A model generated the notes under the pieces. That model did no database searches and was not told the DNA's origin. It saw only the letters and a list, made by a program, of their open reading frames with translations. DNA of 64,000 nt from contig NZ_JAGSNF010000017.1 in assembly GCF_018139485.1 (NCBI RefSeq), positions 106,751 through 170,750 on the forward strand, read 5' to 3'. Shown here piece after piece: positions 20,430 through 29,106 of the stretch; the stretch's first letter is position 1; every line of letters starts with the position of its first letter. A program made the position numbers and the translations under genes. Source of the DNA: Phycicoccus avicenniae. GTDB lineage: Bacteria > Actinomycetota > Actinomycetes > Actinomycetales > Dermatophilaceae.

Positions 20430-20468
20430 AAGGCCCCCGACGCTGCGTCTGCGCAGGTCAGGGGCCTT
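20430..20468 (-). terminator. Hairpin downstream of tRNA-Asn
   Basis: AAGGCCCC (20430-20437) pairs with GGGGCCTT (20461-20468) around a GC-rich inner region that can also fold. On the minus strand it follows the tRNA by a few nucleotides and ends in GGCCTTT, a short T-run. It could also end transcription coming from the truncated gene on the plus strand. Confidence 0.6.
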
Positions 20469-20474
20469 GTCCGG

Positions 20475-20547
20475 CTCCCCCGGTTGGACTCGAACCAACA
20501 ACCCTCCGGTTAACAGCCGAATGCTCTGCCAGTTGAGCTACAGGGGA
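20475..20547 (-). tRNA. tRNA-Asn (GUU)
   Basis: A 73-nt cloverleaf on the minus strand: acceptor TCCCCTG pairing with CGGGGGA (one G-T pair), D-arm GCTC...GAGC, anticodon loop CTGTTAA with anticodon GTT, and T-arm with GGTTCGAGTCC. The discriminator is G, as in bacterial tRNA-Asn. CCA is not encoded. Confidence 0.95.
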
Positions 20548-20644
20548 AGGGCCACCACGGGATCGCCGCGGCAGCGGAGCCACGATAGCAACAGCGAGGG
20601 CAACCGACGAAATCGGCCCACCGGCGTGCCGAGCACGACCGAGG

Positions 20645-21175
20645 TCAGTCGAGACCGGCCTGCTCCCGCACCCCGTCGAGGGCCGCGCGCACCTGGACGG
20701 CGACCTCCGGGTCGCTCGCGCTGACGCCCTTGCCGAGGACCGCCTGGGACAGCAGCCGCCCGCTCGAGAGCTCACGCCGGACGACGACCCGGGCGGTGCG
20801 CTTCTCGCCCAGGTCGACGGTCTCTGCGAGGACGACGGACGCCTGGACCCGCTCGCGGATCGTCTCCGGCAGCATCCCGGGCTCCTCGGGTCCGACCCGC
20901 AGCGGGGGCTCCCGGTCGACCCACGTGACCCGCAGGACGCCCTGCTCGCTCCACGACCCGGAGTCGACGAGGTGCCACGGCCGGGAGCGCGTGACGACCG
21001 GGGCGTCCCCGTCCCGGGCCTCGAGGAGGTACAGCCGGTGGCGCCCCGCGACGAGCGTCGTGCCGTCGGGGGTCGACCCCCACGCGAGCAGCCGCTCCCC
21101 ATCGGTCGGCGCGACGGCGGCGGCCACCTCGTCGGCGACGGTCGGCCGGCGCAGCCCGGTCCAGCGGAGCCTCAC
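20645..21175 (-). CDS. Conserved actinobacterial protein coupled to dnaG
   Basis: A 176-residue cytoplasmic protein of unknown function. The N-terminal half is a beta-rich, PH-like region (GERLLAWGSTPDGTTLVAGRHRLYLLE...WHLVDSGSWSEQGVLRVTW). The C-terminal half is helical with basic residues (ETIRERVQASVVLAE.. RTARVVVRRE). The GTG at 21175 overlaps the dnaG stop (GTGA), so it is translated as the last gene of the dgt-dnaG transcript. I recognise the position, but not a named family with known function. Confidence 0.72.
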   Translation of the reverse strand: MRLRWTGLRRPTVADEVAAAVAPTDGERLLAWGSTPDGTTLVAGRHRLYLLEARDGDAPVVTRSRPWHLVDSGSWSEQGVLRVTWVDREPPLRVGPEEPGMLPETIRERVQASVVLAETVDLGEKRTARVVVRRELSSGRLLSQAVLGKGVSASDPEVAVQVRAALDGVREQAGLD

Positions 21176-23112
21176 GTCATGGCCTCCTGTCGGAGTCGGA
21201 CGCGCTCGAGCTCGAGCGCGTGCAGGGCGGTCGTGCGGTCCCGGAGCGAGGCGTCGCCGGCGTCCGGGTCGTTCTGCGCGCGGCGGAGCGAGGCCATCGC
21301 GTCGGAGATGCGGCGGCCGAGGTCGGCGTCGCGGACCCCGAGCACGAGCGAGCCGAGGTAGCGCCGCGGGGGCAGACCGGTCGTCGGGTCGTAGCGCACC
21401 GGCAGCGGCGCGACGGACAGCTCGGCGACGAGCGGCTTGACCGGGACCGACACCGCCTCGCCGACGGCGGCGACCCAGGCGGCGGTCGACGCCGCCCGGT
21501 GCCCCCGGTCGGCGGCCGCCCGGACGCCCTCGAGGACGAGCCGGTGCGCCGGCGCGGACAGCGCCGCCGGCTCCAGGGCCTCGAGGGTCGCGTCCGCGAA
21601 CATCTGCGGGTACTGGACGAGGGCCTGGAGCAGCTGGCGCTCGGCGGCGACGACGGGGTCGCGCAGGTCGGGCCGCGGCATCGGCGCCGACTCCCCCGGG
21701 CCCGGCTCGGGGACCTCGTCGGTGTCGGCGGGCGAGGGCCGGCGCTCGGGGCCGTCGTCCGGAGCCGGCAGCCTCGGGGCGCGGCGGACCTCGTCGGCGA
21801 GCTGCTCGACCTCGATCCCGAGCCAGCCCGAGACGGTGCGGGTGTACTCCGGCCGAAGGCTCGTGTCGCGGATCGAGGCGATGATCGGCGCGACGGCCTT
21901 CATCGCCTGCACCCGGCCCTCGGCGGTGTCGAGGTCGAAGCGGCGGATCGTCGTGCGGACGGCGAACTCGAACATCGGGACCGCGTCGTCGACGAGCCCG
22001 CGGACCTCGGCGTCGCCCTTGGCGAGCCGCAGGTCGCACGGGTCCATCCCGTCCGGCGCGACGGCGACGAACGACTGCGCCGCCCACCGCTGGTCCTCGC
22101 GGAACGCCTTCATCGCCGCCTTCTGGCCGGCCGCGTCACCGTCGAAGGTGAAGACGACCCGGGCCGGGGCCCCCTCGGCCTCGTCCCGGATGATCCGGCG
22201 CAGGATCTTGATGTGGTCGACGCCGAACGCCGTCCCGCACGTCGCGACCGCGCTCTCGACCCCGGCGAGATGGGCGGCCATGACGTCGGTGTACCCCTCG
22301 ACGACGACGGCCCGTCGGTCGCCGGAGATGGCCTTCTTCGCGAGGTCGAGGCCGTAGAGGACGGAGGCCTTCTTGTAGATGGGGGTCTCGGACGTGTTGA
22401 GGTACTTCGCCTGGATGCGGTCCTCGTCGAAGAGCCGGCGCGCCCCGAACCCCACGGTGTCGCCGGTGATGTCCCGGATCGGCCACACGAGCCGCCCCCG
22501 GAACCGGTCGTAGAGCCCCCGGCCCCGCCCCGAGAGCCCGCCGGTCGTCAGCTCGTCGTCGGTGAACCCGCGCTCGAGCAGGTGCCGCGTGAGGGCGTCA
22601 CCGTCGGCCGGCGCGAAGCCGACGCCGAACCGCTCCACGGCCGCGGAGTCGAAGCCCCGCTCGCGGAGGAAGTCCCGGCCCTTGCGGGCGTCCCCGCGCC
22701 CGCGGTCCAGCAGCGTCGCGGTGTAGAACTCCTCGGCGACGCGGTGCGCCTCGAGCAGCCGCGAGCGCTTGCCGAGGGAGGCTCCCCCGTCGCGGGGGCC
22801 GCCGCCCTCCTCGTACCGCAGCTCCATGCCGACCTTGGCGGCGAGCCGCTCGACGGACTCGGTGAAGGTGAGGTGCTCGACCTTCTGGACGAAGTCGAGG
22901 ACGTCGCCCCCCTCACCGCACCCGAAGCAGTGGTAGGTGCCGACGGCCGGACGGATCGTGAAGCTCGGGGTCTTCTCGTCATGGAACGGGCACAGCCCCT
23001 TGAGGGAGCCCACACCGGCCGAGCGCAGCGTCACGTGCTCGCGCACGACGTCCTCGATGGACGAGCGCTCCTTGACCGTCGTGATGTCCTCGGCCCTGAT
23101 CCGACCCGGCAC
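21172..23112 (-). CDS. dnaG: DNA primase
   Basis: Synthesises RNA primers at the replication fork. The protein has the N-terminal zinc-binding domain (CPFHDEKTPSF then CFGCGEGG, the CHCC ligands), the RNA-polymerase core with the Toprim segment VVVEGYTDVMAAH and later D-G-D (VFTFDGDAAGQKA), and a C-terminal region that would bind the DnaB helicase. At about 646 residues it has the usual length. The GTG at 23112 (VPGRIR) is preferred because GGGAGG lies 5 nt upstream; a GTG at 23118 directly touches that Shine-Dalgarno. It follows dgt on the same strand, the conserved actinobacterial order. Confidence 0.95.
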   Translation of the reverse strand: MPGRIRAEDITTVKERSSIEDVVREHVTLRSAGVGSLKGLCPFHDEKTPSFTIRPAVGTYHCFGCGEGGDVLDFVQKVEHLTFTESVERLAAKVGMELRYEEGGGPRDGGASLGKRSRLLEAHRVAEEFYTATLLDRGRGDARKGRDFLRERGFDSAAVERFGVGFAPADGDALTRHLLERGFTDDELTTGGLSGRGRGLYDRFRGRLVWPIRDITGDTVGFGARRLFDEDRIQAKYLNTSETPIYKKASVLYGLDLAKKAISGDRRAVVVEGYTDVMAAHLAGVESAVATCGTAFGVDHIKILRRIIRDEAEGAPARVVFTFDGDAAGQKAAMKAFREDQRWAAQSFVAVAPDGMDPCDLRLAKGDAEVRGLVDDAVPMFEFAVRTTIRRFDLDTAEGRVQAMKAVAPIIASIRDTSLRPEYTRTVSGWLGIEVEQLADEVRRAPRLPAPDDGPERRPSPADTDEVPEPGPGESAPMPRPDLRDPVVAAERQLLQALVQYPQMFADATLEALEPAALSAPAHRLVLEGVRAAADRGHRAASTAAWVAAVGEAVSVPVKPLVAELSVAPLPVRYDPTTGLPPRRYLGSLVLGVRDADLGRRISDAMASLRRAQNDPDAGDASLRDRTTALHALELERVRLRQEAMT

Positions 23113-23155
23113 CCGCACCTCCCGTTCGTCGGTCAGAGTCTAGGTCGTCGCGCCG

Positions 23156-24397
23156 TCAGGCCGAGGGGCGGCGGCACCAGCGGCGGTGCAGCTCCATGGC
23201 CCGGACGTCGGTGAGCGAGGCGACCTGGTCGACGACGACGCGCAGCGCGGCCGCGTCGTCCCCGGCGGCGTCCAGGTCGGCCCGCAGGGAGGGGTCGAGG
23301 CGGTCGGCGTCGTCCTGGAAGGCGGCGGCGAGCTCGACGAGCAGCTCCCGCTGGCGCTCGTAGACGGCGACCCGCTCGGCGGCGAGCATCACGTGGTGCG
23401 CCGCGACGGCCTTGAGGACGACGGTCTCGGCCCGGGCCTCGTCGGGGACCACGAGGGAGGCCTCGTGGCGCACGAGCGGCCCGTCGCCGTGCGCCTCCCG
23501 CGTCGCGACCTCGACGGCGGTCGCGAAGCGGCCGATGAGCCGGGAGGTCATGTCCTTGAGTGCGGCGAGCGCCCGGCGGTCGCCGTCGTGCTCGCGCGGC
23601 ACCGCGCCCGACGCGAGCACCCGGTCGAGCGCGGCCGCGAGGTCGTCGGGCCCGAGGTCGGACTCGTAGACGCGCGCCGCGACGTCGAGCACGGCCTCGA
23701 CGTCCGCCGGGTCGCGCAGCGCCCGCGGGTCGAGCCACCCGGAGGCGATGGCGTCCTCGACGTCGTGGACGGAGTAGGCGACGTCGTCGGACCAGTCCAT
23801 GACCTCGGCCTCGAAGGACCGGACGCCCTCGGGCGCGCCGTCCCGGAGCCAGGCGAAGACGTCGAGGTCGTCCTCGTAGACCCCGAACTTCGTCGTCGGG
23901 ACGGGGCCGCCGCCACGCCGCCACGGGTACTTCGTCGCGGCGTCGAGGCTGGCCCGGGTGAGGTTGAGGCCCGCCGGGCGGCCGTCGGCGTGGACCCGCT
24001 TCGGCTCGAGGCGGGTGAGCAGGCGAAGGGTCTGGGCGTTGCCCTCGAACCCGCCGACCGACGCGGCGACGGCGTCGAGCGCGACCTCGCCGTTGTGCCC
24101 GAAGGGCGGGTGTCCGAGGTCGTGCGCCAGGCAGGCGGTGTCGACGACGTCGGCGCTGCACCCGAGCGCACCGCCGAGCTCCCGCCCGATCTGGGCGACC
24201 TCGAGGGAGTGGGTGAGCCGGTTGCGGACGAAGTCGTCGCTGCCGGGGGCGACGACCTGGGTCTTCGCCGAGAGCCGGCGCAGGCTCGCCGAGTGCAGCA
24301 GCCGGGCCCGGTCGCGGGCGAAGTCGTCGCGGTCGGACCGCTTCTGGGCCGGGTCCTCGGAGACCCATCGCTCGCGGTCGTGGGCGGCGTACGTCAC
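23156..24397 (-). CDS. dgt: dGTPase-like HD-domain triphosphohydrolase
   Basis: A 413-residue deoxynucleotide triphosphohydrolase-like enzyme that removes triphosphate from dNTPs and so helps set dNTP levels. HD-domain metal ligands are visible: R-L-T-H-S in NRLTHSLEVAQ, HD in LAHDLGHPPFGHNGE, and a later D (MDWSDDVAYSVHDVED). The N-terminus YAAHDRERW..SEDPAQKRSDRDDFARDRAR is typical of the Dgt-like group. The GTG at 24397 lies 7 nt after TAGGCT with no Shine-Dalgarno, so it is probably leaderless. It shares an operon with dnaG. Confidence 0.93.
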   Translation of the reverse strand: MTYAAHDRERWVSEDPAQKRSDRDDFARDRARLLHSASLRRLSAKTQVVAPGSDDFVRNRLTHSLEVAQIGRELGGALGCSADVVDTACLAHDLGHPPFGHNGEVALDAVAASVGGFEGNAQTLRLLTRLEPKRVHADGRPAGLNLTRASLDAATKYPWRRGGGPVPTTKFGVYEDDLDVFAWLRDGAPEGVRSFEAEVMDWSDDVAYSVHDVEDAIASGWLDPRALRDPADVEAVLDVAARVYESDLGPDDLAAALDRVLASGAVPREHDGDRRALAALKDMTSRLIGRFATAVEVATREAHGDGPLVRHEASLVVPDEARAETVVLKAVAAHHVMLAAERVAVYERQRELLVELAAAFQDDADRLDPSLRADLDAAGDDAAALRVVVDQVASLTDVRAMELHRRWCRRPSA

Positions 24398-24407
24398 GCC
24401 GGCGAGC

Positions 24408-25082
24408 CTACGGGGCCGATCCCCTCGCGGCGTCGGCGGCGGCCGCCGCGCGGGTGACCCAGGTGGGCGGTGTGCCGTACCGCTGGAAGGGGACGAGCCG
24501 CCCGGCGGCGCTGTCGGCGACGAGCTGGGCGAGCCGCCGGTCCCGGGTGACCTGCTGCTTGGCGCTGCCGACCCAGTGCGTGACGATCCGCCGGTAGCTG
24601 GGGGTGGCGGCGTCCCAGAAGGCGGCGGCCGCAGGGTCGGCCCGCACCAGGGCCTCGTGCTCCGGCGAGAGGTCCATGACGGGCTGCTCGAAGGACGCCT
24701 GGGCGGTCCGGTCCTCCCGGCGCTCGGCGAAGGCGGCGAGGCCGCTGGGCTGCATCCGCCCGGCGGCGACGAGCTCCTCGACGGCCCGGACGTTGACGGC
24801 GCTCCAGTGGCTGCCCCGACGGCGGGGGGTCCACCGCTGGCGACGGGCCTCGTCGTCGACCCGCTCGGCGCGGGAGTCGATCCACCCCCAGCAGAGGGCC
24901 TCGCGGACCGCCTCGGCCCACGTGATGCCGCCGCGCCCGGACGCCTTCTTGTACAGCCCCATCCACAGCTCGTCGGCCGTGTCGTGGTGCGCCTCGAGCC
25001 AGCGGCCGAACTCCGCCGCGTCGGCGAAGAACACCGCCGGCCGGTCCGCCGTCCCGCCGGGAGTCCCGATCCGCTCGCTCAC
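24408..25082 (-). CDS. YdeI/OmpD-associated family protein
   Basis: A 224-residue protein of the YdeI family, named for bacteriocin-resistance association but without a settled biochemical function. The conserved N-terminal motif is W-x-x-LYKKASG-GGITWAEAVREALCWGWIDS, followed by TPRRRGSHWS and W-x-x-N-V. The C-terminal segment has VTRDRRLAQLVADSAAG. The start is uncertain among GTG 25082, ATG 25094 and a longer start at 25124; 25082 gives a typical N-terminus and lies 7 nt after GATGCT. It ends 10 nt before dgt begins and may be upstream of it in one transcript. Confidence 0.8.
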   Translation of the reverse strand: MSERIGTPGGTADRPAVFFADAAEFGRWLEAHHDTADELWMGLYKKASGRGGITWAEAVREALCWGWIDSRAERVDDEARRQRWTPRRRGSHWSAVNVRAVEELVAAGRMQPSGLAAFAERREDRTAQASFEQPVMDLSPEHEALVRADPAAAAFWDAATPSYRRIVTHWVGSAKQQVTRDRRLAQLVADSAAGRLVPFQRYGTPPTWVTRAAAAADAARGSAP

Positions 25083-25213
25083 GTGCCCCAGCATCGCGCA
25101 CCCCACCGACAGCGGGGCGGCCAACCGGTGCTGACACCCCGGTACACCGCCCCGGGCGCCGCGCTGTGGAGAACCTCGCGGTCGGAGAGCGGTCGTCCGC
25201 CATGCTCCCGACC

Positions 25214-26167
25214 ATGGACCTCGACCGCCTCGTCGCCGCGCAGCACGGCGTCGTCACGACACGGCAGGCCCTCGACGCCGGTCTGTCCGAGGACGCGCTG
25301 CGGTGGCGGGTCGAGTCCGGCAGGTGGTCGCGCCTCGGGCGAGGGGTCTACCTGACCCGGTCCGGGCCCCAGGACTGGTTCTCCCGCGCCCACGCGGTCG
25401 TCCTGCGAGCAGGTCCGGGAGCGGCGCTCGCCCTCGGCGCGGCGGAGTACCTGCACGGTGTCAGCGCTCGCCCTCCGGCCGTCATCACCCTGTGGGTGCC
25501 GCGCGACCGGCGGATGACCCGGCTCCCGGGGACCCGGGTCGCACGACGGCGCGTCCTGCACACGGAGCAGCGCCGCGGACTGCCGGTGACGTCGGCCGTC
25601 GGGACGGTGCTCGACCTCGCCGACGCACCGGGCGTCGGCGCCCGCGAAGCCGTGGCGATCGCGGCGCGATGGGCGCAGTGCCGTCGGGTCACGGCCGACG
25701 AGGTGGCGACCGCCCTCCACACGCGTCCGCGCCATCGCCACCGTGGAGCGCTGATGCTCGCCCTCGGGGTCGTCGCCGAGGGGGCCGAGAGCGTGCTCGA
25801 GGTCGGCTTCGTCCGCGGCGTCGAACGTCGGCACGGTCTCCCGACGGCGCGGCTCCAGGTCCCCGCCGGATCCGACGGGCACCGGCTGCGTCGCGACGCC
25901 GAGTACGTCGGCTACGGAGTGGTCGTCGAGCTCGACGGACGCCTCGGGCACGAGGGTGAGTTCGTCGCGGTCGACCGCCGCCGGGACCGGTCGACGGCCC
26001 GGTCCGGACGGATCACGCTGCGGGCGGGCTGGGTGGACGTCGACCAGGAGCCCTGCGAGCTCGCCGTCGACATCCACGAGACGCTGCGCTCCCGGGGCTG
26101 GAGCGGACGTGGGCGTCGCTGCGGTCCTCGGTGCCCGATGCGCCACGTCCTCGGCTCCGCCGCCTGA
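25214..26167 (+). CDS. AbiEi-like winged-helix protein with DUF559/Vsr-like C-terminus
   Basis: A 317-residue protein. The N-terminus (about 1-60, AAQHGVVTTRQALDAGLSEDALRWRV, then RLGRGVYLT) matches the winged-helix domain of type IV AbiEi antitoxins. The middle is an all-helical linker. The C-terminus (EYVGYGVVVELDGRLGHEG, then RRRDRSTARSG and LRAGWVDV) has the E-V-D-x-D/x-H-x-R pattern of DUF559/Vsr-like endonuclease folds. No AbiEii nucleotidyltransferase toxin lies next to it, so a toxin-antitoxin role is not supported here. Stand-alone copies are common in Actinobacteria. The ATG at 25214 is chosen; 25202 is an in-frame alternative. Confidence 0.7.
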   Translation: MDLDRLVAAQHGVVTTRQALDAGLSEDALRWRVESGRWSRLGRGVYLTRSGPQDWFSRAHAVVLRAGPGAALALGAAEYLHGVSARPPAVITLWVPRDRRMTRLPGTRVARRRVLHTEQRRGLPVTSAVGTVLDLADAPGVGAREAVAIAARWAQCRRVTADEVATALHTRPRHRHRGALMLALGVVAEGAESVLEVGFVRGVERRHGLPTARLQVPAGSDGHRLRRDAEYVGYGVVVELDGRLGHEGEFVAVDRRRDRSTARSGRITLRAGWVDVDQEPCELAVDIHETLRSRGWSGRGRRCGPRCPMRHVLGSAA

Positions 26168-26173
26168 CGCCGT

Positions 26174-26215
26174 CGGGGTGGTGAACCGGCGTCATCACCC
26201 CGGTTCGCCACCCCG
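26174..26215. terminator. Bidirectional terminator hairpin
   Basis: A 16-bp stem with one G-T wobble (26174-26189 against 26200-26215; arm CGGGGTGGTGAACCGG) and a 10-nt loop lies exactly between two convergent genes and serves both. Confidence 0.75.
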
Positions 26216-26225
26216 GCAGGACGGG

Positions 26226-27440
26226 TCAGCCGCCGGAGACCGAGAGCTCGGCCTGGGCGACCTGTTCGCGCTGGACGGCGTCGAGCTCGCGGCCGCGCAG
26301 CCAGTTCTCGGGCAGCGCCACGACCCGGGGCGAGCCGGCACGACCGCGCGGTCCCTCGGCCGGCTCCCCCGGCCAGGGCGCGTCGAGGTCCATCCCGGCG
26401 ATCAGCGCGTCCAGCGCCTCGAGCGAGTCGACGAGCGCGAGCCGGTTGCGGACCGTCGACCCCGCAGGGAACCCCTTGAGGTACCAGGCGATGTGCTTGC
26501 GGATCTCACGGCAGCCACGCTGCTCGTCCTCGAAGAAGTCGACGAGGTACTCGGCGTGCCGGCGCAGCACGTCAGTCACCTCGCGCAGCCCCGGGCGCAC
26601 CCGCTCCTCCGACCCGGCGAACGCCGCGGCGAGGTCGGTGAACAGCCACGGCCGGCCGAGGCAGCCACGACCGACGACGACGCCGTCGCACCCGGTGTGG
26701 CGGACCATCGCGAGGGCGTCCTCGGCCGACCAGATGTCGCCGTTGCCGAGCACGGGGACGCTCGTCACGGCCTCCTTGAGCCGGGCGATCGCGTCCCAGT
26801 CGGCCTGCCCCGAGTACGCCTGGGCCGCGGTCCGGCCGTGCAGCGCGACGGCGGCGACGCCCTCGGCCTCGGCGATCCGCCCGGCGTCGAGGTAGGTGAC
26901 GTGGTCCTCGTCGATGCCCACCCGCATCTTCACGGTGACCGGCACGTCGTACGGCGAGGCCTCCCGGACGACGGCGCGCACGATCGAGCGGAAGAGGTCG
27001 GTCTTCCACGGCAGCGCCGCTCCCCCGCCCTTGCGGGTCACCTTGGGGACGGGGCAGCCGAAGTTGAGGTCGATGTGGTCGGCCCGGTCCTCGGTGACGA
27101 GCATCCGGGCGGCGAGACCGGCGGTGGCGGGGTCGACCGAGTACAGCTGGACCGACCGGGGGAACTCCTCGGGGTCGTGCGAGATGAGCCGCATCGTCTC
27201 CGGGGTCCGCTCGACGAGCGCCCGCGAGGTCACCATCTCGGCGACGTAGAGGCTCGTCGCGCCGGAGGCCCCTCCGGCCTCGAGGCCCGCGGCGCCGTAC
27301 CCGCGGCACAGCCGCCGGAAGGCCCGGTTCGTGATGCCCGCCATCGGGGCGAGCACGACGGGTGAGCCGATGACGTGCCGCCCGATGTGCAGCGGGGGCA
27401 GCACCGGGGTCGTCGTGGCGGTGGGGGCGGTCGTCGTCAT
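26226..27440 (-). CDS. dusB: tRNA-dihydrouridine synthase
   Basis: A 404-residue flavoenzyme that reduces uridines in the tRNA D-loop using FMN and NADPH. It has the TIM-barrel start VVLAPMAGITNRAFR, the catalytic Cys motif DLNFGCPVPKVTRKGGGAAL, the conserved KMRVG and HGRTAAQAYSG segments, and VVVGRGCLGRPWLF at the phosphate-binding end. The C-terminal helical domain (HIAWYLKGF) contacts tRNA. The start at 27440 gives a short Thr-rich N-terminus; longer frames upstream run into the adjacent hydrolase gene. It follows the alpha/beta hydrolase gene by 11 nt and is probably co-transcribed with it. Confidence 0.93.
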   Translation of the reverse strand: MTTTAPTATTTPVLPPLHIGRHVIGSPVVLAPMAGITNRAFRRLCRGYGAAGLEAGGASGATSLYVAEMVTSRALVERTPETMRLISHDPEEFPRSVQLYSVDPATAGLAARMLVTEDRADHIDLNFGCPVPKVTRKGGGAALPWKTDLFRSIVRAVVREASPYDVPVTVKMRVGIDEDHVTYLDAGRIAEAEGVAAVALHGRTAAQAYSGQADWDAIARLKEAVTSVPVLGNGDIWSAEDALAMVRHTGCDGVVVGRGCLGRPWLFTDLAAAFAGSEERVRPGLREVTDVLRRHAEYLVDFFEDEQRGCREIRKHIAWYLKGFPAGSTVRNRLALVDSLEALDALIAGMDLDAPWPGEPAEGPRGRAGSPRVVALPENWLRGRELDAVQREQVAQAELSVSGG

Positions 27441-27451
27441 GGCGCCGTCCA

Positions 27452-28204
27452 TCATCCCGCGACCGGCGGCGACGCCGAAATCGGTGCACGCGTCGCGGCC
27501 ACGAGCTCCCACAGCGCGGCCGCGGTGTCGTGCGGATGGCTCAGCGGGAAGACGTGCAGCGCCCGCGGCACGGACACCACCCGCACCCACGGCGCGGCCG
27601 CCGCGGCGCGGCGGAACCGTCCGACGTCGACCCGCAGCTGGTCGAGCTGGCCGTTGACGAGGAGCACGGGTGCGGTGACCTCGGCGAGCATCTCCGGTCG
27701 GCAGCGGGACATCACGTCCGCCCACGCCGTCCGCACCCCGCCGAAGCCGTAGCCGGCGTCCTTGACGGCCGCCGCGAGCTCGGGGGTGAGGAGGGCCTCG
27801 AACTCACGGTCCATCCCCCGGCTCATCCGCTCCACCCCGAGCCACCGCTGGGTGACGGCGAGGCCGCGGTAGACGAGCGCCCCCGGACCGGTCGGCACGC
27901 CGGACGCGCCGAGCAGCGCGAGCCCGGCGAGCCGCTGCGGGTGCGCCCCCGCCCACGCCATCGCGAGGTAGCCGCCGAGGCTGTGCCCGGCGAGGACGAC
28001 GGGCCTGCCGTCGTCACCCACCGCCTCGTCGACCGTCGCCAGCGCCGACTCCCACGAGAAGGGCTCGTCCCGCCGCCGACCGTGAGCGGGCAGGTCCGGG
28101 GCGACGACCTCGACGCCCGGACCGAGCAGCGCGGGGTAGGGCGACCACACGGCGTGGTTGACCTGGGAGCCGTGGAGCAGGACCAGCCGGACGCGTTCGG
28201 GCAC
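27452..28204 (-). CDS. Alpha/beta-fold hydrolase
   Basis: A 250-residue alpha/beta hydrolase: LVLLHGSQVNHAVWSPY (oxyanion hole HG), the nucleophile elbow GHSLGGYLAMAWAGAHP with Ser about residue 80, the acid in LVNGQLDQLRVD, and the catalytic His in PRALHVFPLSHP. The substrate is unknown. The GTG at 28204 has GGGAGG about 9 nt upstream. It is divergent from the rhodanese gene across a 46-bp gap and lies upstream of dusB on the same strand. Confidence 0.85.
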   Translation of the reverse strand: MPERVRLVLLHGSQVNHAVWSPYPALLGPGVEVVAPDLPAHGRRRDEPFSWESALATVDEAVGDDGRPVVLAGHSLGGYLAMAWAGAHPQRLAGLALLGASGVPTGPGALVYRGLAVTQRWLGVERMSRGMDREFEALLTPELAAAVKDAGYGFGGVRTAWADVMSRCRPEMLAEVTAPVLLVNGQLDQLRVDVGRFRRAAAAAPWVRVVSVPRALHVFPLSHPHDTAAALWELVAATRAPISASPPVAG

Positions 28205-28250
28205 CCGGCCATCCTCCCCCAGCAGCCGGACCCGGTGGTTGGATGGCCCC

Positions 28251-29081
28251 GTGCCCGCCCTCATCACCGCCGACGAGCTCGCCGCCGCGATCGAGCGCCG
28301 CGCCGTGCGCGTCGTCGACGTCCAGTACGCCCTCGGCGGACCGCCCGGGGCCCGGCTGTACGCCGAGGGCCACGTCCCCGGGGCGCCCTTCCTCGACCTC
28401 GAGACGGCGCTCGCCGGGGCACCCGGCTCCGGTGGGCGGCACCCCCTGCCGGACCCCGGCGCCCTCCAGGACGCCCTGCGCGCGTGCGGCCTCGGCGACG
28501 AGGACGAGGTCGTGGTGTACGACCAACGCACCTCGCTGTCGGCCTCGCGGGCCTGGTGGGTGCTGCGCTGGGCCGGGCACCCCGGCGTCCGGGTGCTCGA
28601 CGGCGGGCTCGCCGCCTGGGCCCGGGCGGGTCGTCCCGTGAGCACCGAGCCGGTCACCCCCTCCCCGGGCGACCTCACGGTGCGGCCGGGGTCGGTGCCC
28701 GTCCTCGACGCGAACGGCGCCGCGACGATGGCCCGGGCGGGTGTCCTGCTCGACGTCCGCACGCCGGAGCGCTACCGCGGGGACCACGAGCCGGTCGACC
28801 ACACCGCCGGGCACGTGCCCGGGGCGGTGAACCTGCCGATGGCCGACCTCCTCCACGAGGACGGCACCTTCCTGCCCCCGGAACGGATCCGCGAGGTCCT
28901 CGCCCGGGTCGGCGTCGGCCGCGACACCCCCGTCGGCACGACGTGCGGGTCCGGCATCACCGCCGCGCAGATGGCGCTGGCGCTCCACCTCGTCCGGGTC
29001 GACGCCGTCCCGTACGTCGGCTCGTGGAGCGAGTGGATCGAGGACCCGGCGCGCCCGGTGGCCCTCGGCAAGGACCCCTGA
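28251..29081 (+). CDS. sseA: Thiosulfate/3-mercaptopyruvate sulfurtransferase
   Basis: A 276-residue tandem rhodanese that transfers sulfane sulfur. The N-terminal inactive rhodanese repeat has VVDVQYALGGPPG and EGHVPGAPFLDLE; the C-terminal repeat has LLDVRTPERYRGD and the active-site loop TTCGSGITAAQ. The CGSG-x-T loop is typical of mercaptopyruvate-type enzymes (SseA) and suggests 3-mercaptopyruvate as donor. The GTG at 28251 lies 6 nt after TTGGAT and has no Shine-Dalgarno. Confidence 0.9.
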   Translation: MPALITADELAAAIERRAVRVVDVQYALGGPPGARLYAEGHVPGAPFLDLETALAGAPGSGGRHPLPDPGALQDALRACGLGDEDEVVVYDQRTSLSASRAWWVLRWAGHPGVRVLDGGLAAWARAGRPVSTEPVTPSPGDLTVRPGSVPVLDANGAATMARAGVLLDVRTPERYRGDHEPVDHTAGHVPGAVNLPMADLLHEDGTFLPPERIREVLARVGVGRDTPVGTTCGSGITAAQMALALHLVRVDAVPYVGSWSEWIEDPARPVALGKDP

Positions 29082-29106
29082 CCCGGCCCGTGGTTCCATC
29101 GGGGAC

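Noticed and set aside
25214..26167. Complete type IV AbiE toxin-antitoxin system
   Set aside because: No AbiEii nucleotidyltransferase gene is adjacent on either side.
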